Shown here: positions 23,334 through 24,504 of the stretch, in pieces
Layout: each line of letters begins with the position of its first letter
Numbering within the stretch: position 1 is the first letter of the stretch
Source: JAICLK01 sp035478715
GTDB lineage: Bacteria > Patescibacteriota > Saccharimonadia > Saccharimonadales > UBA4665
Direction: 5' to 3'
NCBI GenBank assembly: GCA_035478715.1
Contig: DATIJK010000024.1
Location: 1 to 24,504 of the forward strand
Length of the DNA: 24,504 bases
Notes under the pieces: model-generated
Database searches by the model: none
The model's input: only the letters and a program-made list of their open reading frames with translations
Told to the model about the DNA's origin: nothing
Program-made: the position numbers and the translations under genes

Positions 23334-24504
23334 CTACGTAATTTCCAGTTTACCAGAGGCGACCATAGGAAAGTAGTCGCTTCGACCTACAATGTTCGAA
23401 AATACGGCAGCGCCATTCCAGTGGTCAAAAATGGTAATCCAGTCACTTGCCATTAGTGCGATATCTAAGGTGTAATCGCCGCCGGCAAAATTATTATCAA
23501 GCGTTATCGTGATGTTTTTATGCTTATGTTTAGCAATTTGCAAATCATTTTTTATTCGGAAATTGTTGCCCGCCACGAGTTTCTGTTCTGCATCTCTCAC
23601 GTCGATATTAATGTGCAGGCCATCGTAATTGTCTTGGTTGCCATTGTTTTTAATGTCTAACTTTATAACCACATACTTTTCGGTGACTTCGGTTTTTATA
23701 GTGGTTATTGACAGAGCCTGATTACCCCACCTATCGTCATCATTTGCTTTGGCTGCAGCGACCTCTGTTTCCGGTTTATTAAACATCTTCAGGTATTCGG
23801 CTGCAATTTTACTCGGCTTGCCTTCGTGCGCTTTTATGCCGTCTTCTATTTGTATGGCCCTGTCGCAGTATTCTTCGATAGCGCCCATATCGTGCGTCAC
23901 AAAAACCACCGTCTTTTTAGCCTTTTTCAGTGATTTGAAATAACCGTAGCATTTCCGCTTGAAATCAGCATCCCCGACAGCCAAAACTTCATCTACCAGT
24001 AATACATCCGCCTCCGCCTTTATCGCGACTGAGAAGGCGAGCCGCACCTGCATGCCGGAGGAGTAGTTTTTAAGTTTTTGGTCCATGAATTGCTCCAGCT
24101 CTGCAAATGCTACGATGTCGTCGTACATATCGTCCACCTGCTTTTTAGAAAAGCCCATCATGGCGCCATTTAAATAGACGTTTTCACGACCAGTAAGTTC
24201 CGGATTAAAGCCAACGCCAAGCTCGATAAACGGCACGAGCCTGCCACGCACATTGACCTTGCCTTTGGTCGGCTGATAGATGCCAGCCAGCATTTTGAGC
24301 ATCGTGCTCTTGCCGCTGCCGTTTCGGCCAACGATACCGAAAAATTCACCTTTCTTAACCTCGAATGATATGTCTTTAAGCGCGTGCTGGGTTTCCTTAG
24401 TTTTTCCAGAATTGCCTTTTGCCAAATTGGTAAACAGCCCCTTGACCGAGCTTACTTTCTCATGCGGTAAAACAAAGTTCTTTGACACATTATCAACCGA
24501 AATT
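23334..24504 (-). CDS. wzt: Wzt-type ABC transporter ATPase for polysaccharide export, 5'-truncated by window edge
   Basis: The open frame runs past the GTG at 24488 to the end of the window (ISVDN before VSKNF, the normal ABC start strand), so the start is outside. Counted from that GTG: Walker A GRNGSGKST (54-62), signature YSSGM (142-146), Walker B VLLVDEVLAVGD (162-173) with Glu167, and His199 in VTHD. The long insert GRLVPFIELGVGFNPELTGREN (82-103) is typical of the polysaccharide/teichoic acid export branch (Wzt, TagH). Residues about 257-384 form a beta-sandwich like the Wzt C-terminal domain, which in O9a-type systems binds the capped non-reducing end of the polymer. The permease (Wzm) should lie just upstream, beyond the window. 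First visible gene of the operon ending at 18651. Confidence 0.92.
   Translation of the reverse strand, partial: ISVDNVSKNFVLPHEKVSSVKGLFTNLAKGNSGKTKETQHALKDISFEVKKGEFFGIVGRNGSGKSTMLKMLAGIYQPTKGKVNVRGRLVPFIELGVGFNPELTGRENVYLNGAMMGFSKKQVDDMYDDIVAFAELEQFMDQKLKNYSSGMQVRLAFSVAIKAEADVLLVDEVLAVGDADFKRKCYGYFKSLKKAKKTVVFVTHDMGAIEEYCDRAIQIEDGIKAHEGKPSKIAAEYLKMFNKPETEVAAAKANDDDRWGNQALSITTIKTEVTEKYVVIKLDIKNNGNQDNYDGLHINIDVRDAEQKLVAGNNFRIKNDLQIAKHKHKNITITLDNNFAGGDYTLDIALMASDWITIFDHWNGAAVFSNIVGRSDYFPMVASGKLEIT

Noticed and set aside
1..24504. TGA recoded to glycine (SR1/Gracilibacteria code)
   Set aside because: TGA ends several genes at sensible places, including ATGA overlaps at 15511-15514, 20909-20912 and 21208-21211, and is not found inside conserved domains.
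1..24504. CRISPR array, tRNA genes, insertion sequences, prophage genes
   Set aside because: No regularly spaced repeats, no tRNA-like clover with a T-loop motif, and no transposase or phage protein was seen; the only repeats are the two palindromic elements and the protein-level duplications.

Overview
The window reads like part of a Patescibacteria/CPR genome, most likely a Saccharibacteria (TM7)-type organism. The grounds are compact gene packing, many genes without a Shine-Dalgarno (SD) sequence, a membrane-anchored protein whose C-terminal domain is of a style I associate with Saccharibacteria, a secreted transglycosylase-like protein with NBR1-like Ig repeats, and a surface-glycan programme in a cell with no sign of outer-membrane genes. 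The phylum is an inference; no rRNA or ribosomal protein lies here. TGA acts as a stop (for example in three ATGA overlaps), so SR1/Gracilibacteria-type TGA recoding is not supported.

Layout. Positions 1-334: the end of a Nudix hydrolase cut by the window edge. 394-2730 (+): a polyprenyl-phosphate-glycosyltransferase-like GT2 enzyme and a UDP-glucose/GDP-mannose dehydrogenase family enzyme. 2762-2870: a palindromic repeat. 2911-8836 (-): a nucleotide-sugar block with two mannose-1-phosphate guanylyltransferases, two phosphohexomutases and a small secreted Cys-rich protein. 8964-11441: two divergent GT4 glycosyltransferases. 11451-12926 (-): a multi-pass GT-C-like membrane protein. 12927-13329: a 400-bp gap with a strong promoter and a long rod-shaped inverted repeat, a candidate structured RNA. 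13330-17253 (+): a secretome island with a cysteine-hydrolase/bulb-lectin fusion, a second copy of the palindromic repeat, a membrane-anchored protein and a secreted transglycosylase-like protein. 17272-24504: a methyltransferase (+) and, on the minus strand, a Wzt-type ABC ATPase (cut by the window edge), a GT2, a GT4, a 100-residue unknown and a two-domain GT4.

Working model (inference). The minus-strand block makes GDP-mannose (phosphomannomutase plus guanylyltransferase). The GT4 enzymes, including a two-domain enzyme laid out like the O9a polymannan polymerase WbdA, build a mannose-rich polymer. The methyltransferase may cap it, and the Wzt C-terminal domain may recognise the cap for export. 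Beside it, the cell secretes a hydrolase with six intact bulb-lectin mannose-binding motifs, so the organism may both make and bind mannose glycans. In a monoderm episymbiont this would be a surface polymer without LPS.
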